34,903 nt of DNA from JBMOGA01 sp049318625 (GTDB taxonomy: Bacteria; Pseudomonadota; Alphaproteobacteria; Rhizobiales; Hyphomicrobiaceae). Positions within the stretch are counted from its first letter, which is position 1. Each line of letters begins with the position of its first letter. Positions 32,549 through 34,903 of the stretch are shown one piece after another. The notes beneath the pieces are model-generated. The model saw nothing but the letters and a program-made list of their open reading frames with translations. It did not search any database and was not told where the DNA came from. The position numbers and the translations under genes are program-made. The stretch is from the NCBI GenBank assembly GCA_049318625.1, contig JBMOGA010000039.1, positions 1-34,903 of the forward strand, written 5' to 3'.

Positions 32549-33877
32549 ATGGCGGAACGGTTCGATCTGGTGCTCGACGGCGGCACGGTCGTCAATCACG
32601 ACGGCACCGGCGTGCGCAACGTCGGCGTGCGGGCGGGGCGGATCGCCGCCATCGGCGACGTGCCGGCGGGGGCCGGCGCCGAGGTGATCGACTGCCGGGG
32701 TCTGCACATCCTGCCCGGCGTGATCGACAGCCAGGTGCACTTCCGCGAGCCGGGGCTCGAGCACAAGGAGGACCTGGAGACGGGTTCGCGCGCCGCGGTG
32801 CTCGGCGGGGTGACGGTGGTATTCGAGATGCCGAACACCAAGCCGCTGACGACCAGCGCGGAGACGCTGGCCGACAAGGTGCGGCGGGGGCGCCACCGCA
32901 TGTTCTGCGACTTCGCGTTCTACGTCGGCGGCACGCGCGAGAACATCGACGACATCCCGCGGCTGGAGCGTCTCGAAGGCTCGGCCGGCATGAAGGTGTT
33001 CATGGGCTCCTCGACCGGCGACCTGCTGGTCGACGACGATGGCTCGCTGGACCGGATCATCGCGCGGCTCGGCCGGCGGGCGGCGTTCCACGCCGAGGAC
33101 GAGGACCGGCTGAAAGCGCGGATGGGCCTGCGCCGGCCGGGCGACGCCAGCTCACACCCGGAATGGCGCGACGCCGAGGCGGCGCTGATTGCGACCCGGC
33201 GGCTGGTCGGCCTCGCCGAGAAGCACCGGCGGCGGGTGCACGTGCTGCACATCTCGACCGGGGATGAGATGGAGTTCCTCACCACCCACCGCGACTACGC
33301 CACCGTGGAGGTGACGCCGCACCATCTCACCCTGGTGGCGCCCGACTGCTACGAGCGGCTCGGCACCTATGCGCAGATGAACCCGCCGGTGCGCGACGAG
33401 CGCCACCGCCGGCGCATCTGGCAGGGCATCGCCGACGGCACGGTCGACGTGCTCGGCTCCGACCACGCGCCGCACACGCGCGAGGAGAAGGACCACGCCT
33501 ATCCGGGTTCGCACTCGGGCATGACGGGCGTGCAGACGCTGGTGGCGACCATGCTCGACCATGTCGCAGCCGGGCGGCTGTCGCTCGAGAGGTTCGTCGA
33601 CCTCACGAGCCACGGCCCGCAGCGCGTGTTCGGGCTGATCGGCAAGGGGCGCATCGCGCGCGGCTACGACGCCGATTTCACGATCGTCGATCTCAAGCGC
33701 CGCCACACCATCCGCCACGCCGAGATCGCGAGCCGCAGCAGCTGGACGCCCTACGACGGGGTGACCGTCACCGGCATGCCGGTCGGCACGATGATCCGCG
33801 GCGCCCGCGTGATGTGGGACGGCGAGATCCTCGGCGCCGCCACCGGCGAGCCGTGCCGGTTCTTGGAGGCGGGGTAG
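32549..33877 (+). CDS. Dihydroorotase-like amidohydrolase with altered HxH motif
   Basis: A 442-residue amidohydrolase related to class I dihydroorotase, which closes carbamoyl-aspartate to dihydroorotate in pyrimidine synthesis. GGGAGG lies 6 nt before ATG 32549. The first metal motif reads IDSQVHFREPG: D60, Q62 and H64 where DxHxH is usual, so one His ligand is Gln. Other sites are kept: K149 (GMKVFMGS, carbamylated Lys), H181 (AFHAEDE), the His of HVLHIST and the Asp of GSDHAPHT. I recall this variant as recurrent in Hyphomicrobiales. It may be an active variant, a hydantoinase-like enzyme or a non-catalytic paralogue. Confidence 0.9.
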   Translation: MAERFDLVLDGGTVVNHDGTGVRNVGVRAGRIAAIGDVPAGAGAEVIDCRGLHILPGVIDSQVHFREPGLEHKEDLETGSRAAVLGGVTVVFEMPNTKPLTTSAETLADKVRRGRHRMFCDFAFYVGGTRENIDDIPRLERLEGSAGMKVFMGSSTGDLLVDDDGSLDRIIARLGRRAAFHAEDEDRLKARMGLRRPGDASSHPEWRDAEAALIATRRLVGLAEKHRRRVHVLHISTGDEMEFLTTHRDYATVEVTPHHLTLVAPDCYERLGTYAQMNPPVRDERHRRRIWQGIADGTVDVLGSDHAPHTREEKDHAYPGSHSGMTGVQTLVATMLDHVAAGRLSLERFVDLTSHGPQRVFGLIGKGRIARGYDADFTIVDLKRRHTIRHAEIASRSSWTPYDGVTVTGMPVGTMIRGARVMWDGEILGAATGEPCRFLEAG

Positions 33878-34400
33878 CGGGGGCGTACTCGCTCATCCTT
33901 CGACGGTGGGTGGACCCTGGTGAGGGGGCAGAAGTTTGGCAGGAACTGCCGGTTGAACTGAGAGGCCACCCTGCTCGCAGTTTATGATGTCCGCCGTCAG
34001 AGTTACTGTTGCCATGGTCGAGGTGATCCGACGGGCGCTTGTGACCCCAACCGGACTCAGTGCCCGGGCGCAACTCCAGTGTTGCGGTTGGAGGATCATC
34101 AGCAGCAAGCGCCTGCTGCATCGCATAAGCTGTCACACATTTCTGTCATGCACCGCCTCGAAGATCGGCACTGTCTCAAGACGCGGCTATGCGCGCTCAG
34201 CTGTGTCCGTTGCGCTAAGCCGGTCCGTAAGCCATGACTTGTGTGCCAATCACAGGCGGCGATGCCCCTTGCAGAGTATGGGACGGCGGTAATGCTTTCG
34301 AGGTTTCAGCGGATCGCCTGATGTCGCTTCCTAATGAGTCGCCGGCACCCGCGGCATATCCGGTGACGCGCTAGTTCTCTGCACGGAGTGGGTTTGCAAC
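33878..34400. other. Intergenic region, nothing recognised
   Basis: About 520 bp between the dihydroorotase-like and CPBP genes. Open frames on both strands are short and unlike known proteins. One minus-strand stretch (MATVTLTADIINCEQGGLSV, about 33893-34012) reads less random than the rest and may be a gene remnant. Confidence 0.45.
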
Positions 34401-34889
34401 ATGATCGAGAAATCCCAGGCGCAGTCATCCTTTTGGCTGCGGCTCCTCCAGCATCCGGCCTTTCGTCTGCTCGTGCTCGGGTTGATCATCTTCCTCATGA
34501 TGGCCGTGACCGGCGGCTTCATGGAGAAATTGAAAGGCAACCCGCTGCAGTCGATCGGGGTGGTGGTTGCTATGACGACGGCGGCAATTGCCATCTATGT
34601 GGTATGGGCGCGATTGATAGAGCGGCGTTCGGCCAGCGAGCTGTCCCTCTCGGGCGCGGGCAAGGAATTGGGCGCCGGACTTCTGGTAGGTGCCGGCCTC
34701 TACACCGCCAGTGTCCTTATCCTCATCGCACTCGGCGTGTATCGTATCGAGGGGCTGAATCCCTGGACCTTCGTGATCCCTGCGGTGGCGATGGCATTGA
34801 GTTCGGGTCTGTTCGAGGAACTGCTGTTTCGTGGCGTTTTATTCCGCTCTATGAACCGCGCCGGATTTGTCGGAGGCTTCAACTGTTGA
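34401..34889 (+). pseudogene. CPBP family membrane metalloprotease, truncated by an IS
   Basis: The N-terminal ~150 residues of a CPBP (CAAX protease/bacteriocin-processing type) membrane protein. Hydrophobic helices at about 22-40, 52-70, 90-111 and 122-138 are followed by the first catalytic motif, E139-E140-LLF-R144 (EExxxR). The later FxxxH and HxxxN-type motifs needed for activity are missing: after FRS (150) the frame runs into MNRAGFVGGFNC and a TGA at 34889. Those last 12 residues are encoded by sequence that looks like an insertion-sequence end beginning at 34852. The gene is therefore broken. Confidence 0.8.
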
Positions 34890-34903
34890 GAGAGTGGAGC
34901 CAT
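34852..34903 (+). mobile_element. Left end of an IS3-family (IS51-group) element, partial
   Basis: The last 52 bp begin TGAACCGCGCCGGATTTGTC and continue with GGAGGCT, AACT and TGAGAGAG. This follows the order of the left terminal repeat of IS629/IS3411-type elements as I recall it (TGAACCGCCCCGG.. GGAG.CT..AACT..TGAGA). The window stops at AT, preceded by GTGGAG, as though orfA began with the next base. The element extends beyond the window, so its transposase was not seen. Confidence 0.65.

Noticed and set aside
34000..34140. Small plus-strand open frames between the dihydroorotase and CPBP genes
   Set aside because: No ribosome binding site, no family resemblance and atypical composition.
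34401..34889. Intact short CPBP protein of 162 residues
   Set aside because: The family needs catalytic motifs beyond EExxxR; the last 12 residues derive from an IS-like end.

Overview
The window reads as chromosomal DNA of a high-GC alphaproteobacterium, most likely Hyphomicrobiales (Rhizobiales). The best evidence is the divK-pleD pair with a DUF3572 gene upstream and rpmG, a Nudix gene and DUF983 downstream, together with an EipB (DUF1849) homologue, a TIGR02301 protein and an alphaproteobacterial Nudix-type NAD regulator. No rRNA, tRNA or CRISPR array was seen. Genus cannot be fixed from the sequence alone.

Layout. (1) 1-5.3 kb is gene-poor: a GNAT acetyltransferase, a tandem UspA protein, a DUF1232 membrane protein and a methyl-accepting chemotaxis protein whose C-terminal tail is out of frame. 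The spacers carry degenerate, hairpin-containing interspersed repeats. (2) 5.7-14.3 kb is a catabolic island. A minus-strand operon (SDR, HTD2-type hydratase, CaiB/BaiF CoA-transferase, second SDR) diverges from a VOC protein and an IclR regulator, followed by a complete DctPQM TRAP transporter. The parts suggest uptake of an organic acid, activation to a CoA thioester, hydration and oxidation, under IclR control. (3) 14.3-15.1 kb encodes an SDR related to halohydrin dehalogenases, with the family's T-x4-F-x-G nucleotide-loop signature but Pro where the catalytic Tyr should be. Its last ~170 bp are duplicated at 10.9 kb, so two direct repeats bracket the TRAP genes and the first copy supplies the last 21 residues of the IclR protein. 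(4) 15.1-24.2 kb is housekeeping and cell-cycle DNA: GDPD, EipB, a ROK kinase, DUF3572, DivK, PleD, L33, two Nudix hydrolases, DUF983, TIGR02301 and an SRAP abasic-site protein. (5) 24.2-29.3 kb holds a D-2-hydroxyacid dehydrogenase, Sua5/TsaC, and a DmdC-type acyl-CoA dehydrogenase coupled to an enoyl-CoA hydratase. (6) 29.3-33.9 kb holds a four-gene minus-strand operon joined by three ATGA overlaps (YgfZ, Tag, HD hydrolase, NrtR-like regulator), divergent from a dihydroorotase-like gene with an altered metal motif. (7) 34.4 kb to the end is a CPBP membrane-protease gene cut off by what looks like the left end of an IS3-family (IS51-group) insertion sequence.

The observations most worth follow-up are the halohydrin-dehalogenase-like protein lacking its Tyr, the direct repeats around the TRAP operon with the resulting IclR tail, the uncharacterised CoA-dependent catabolic module, and the repeat family in the first 3.6 kb. 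All functional statements are from sequence motifs and remembered family features; no database search was run.
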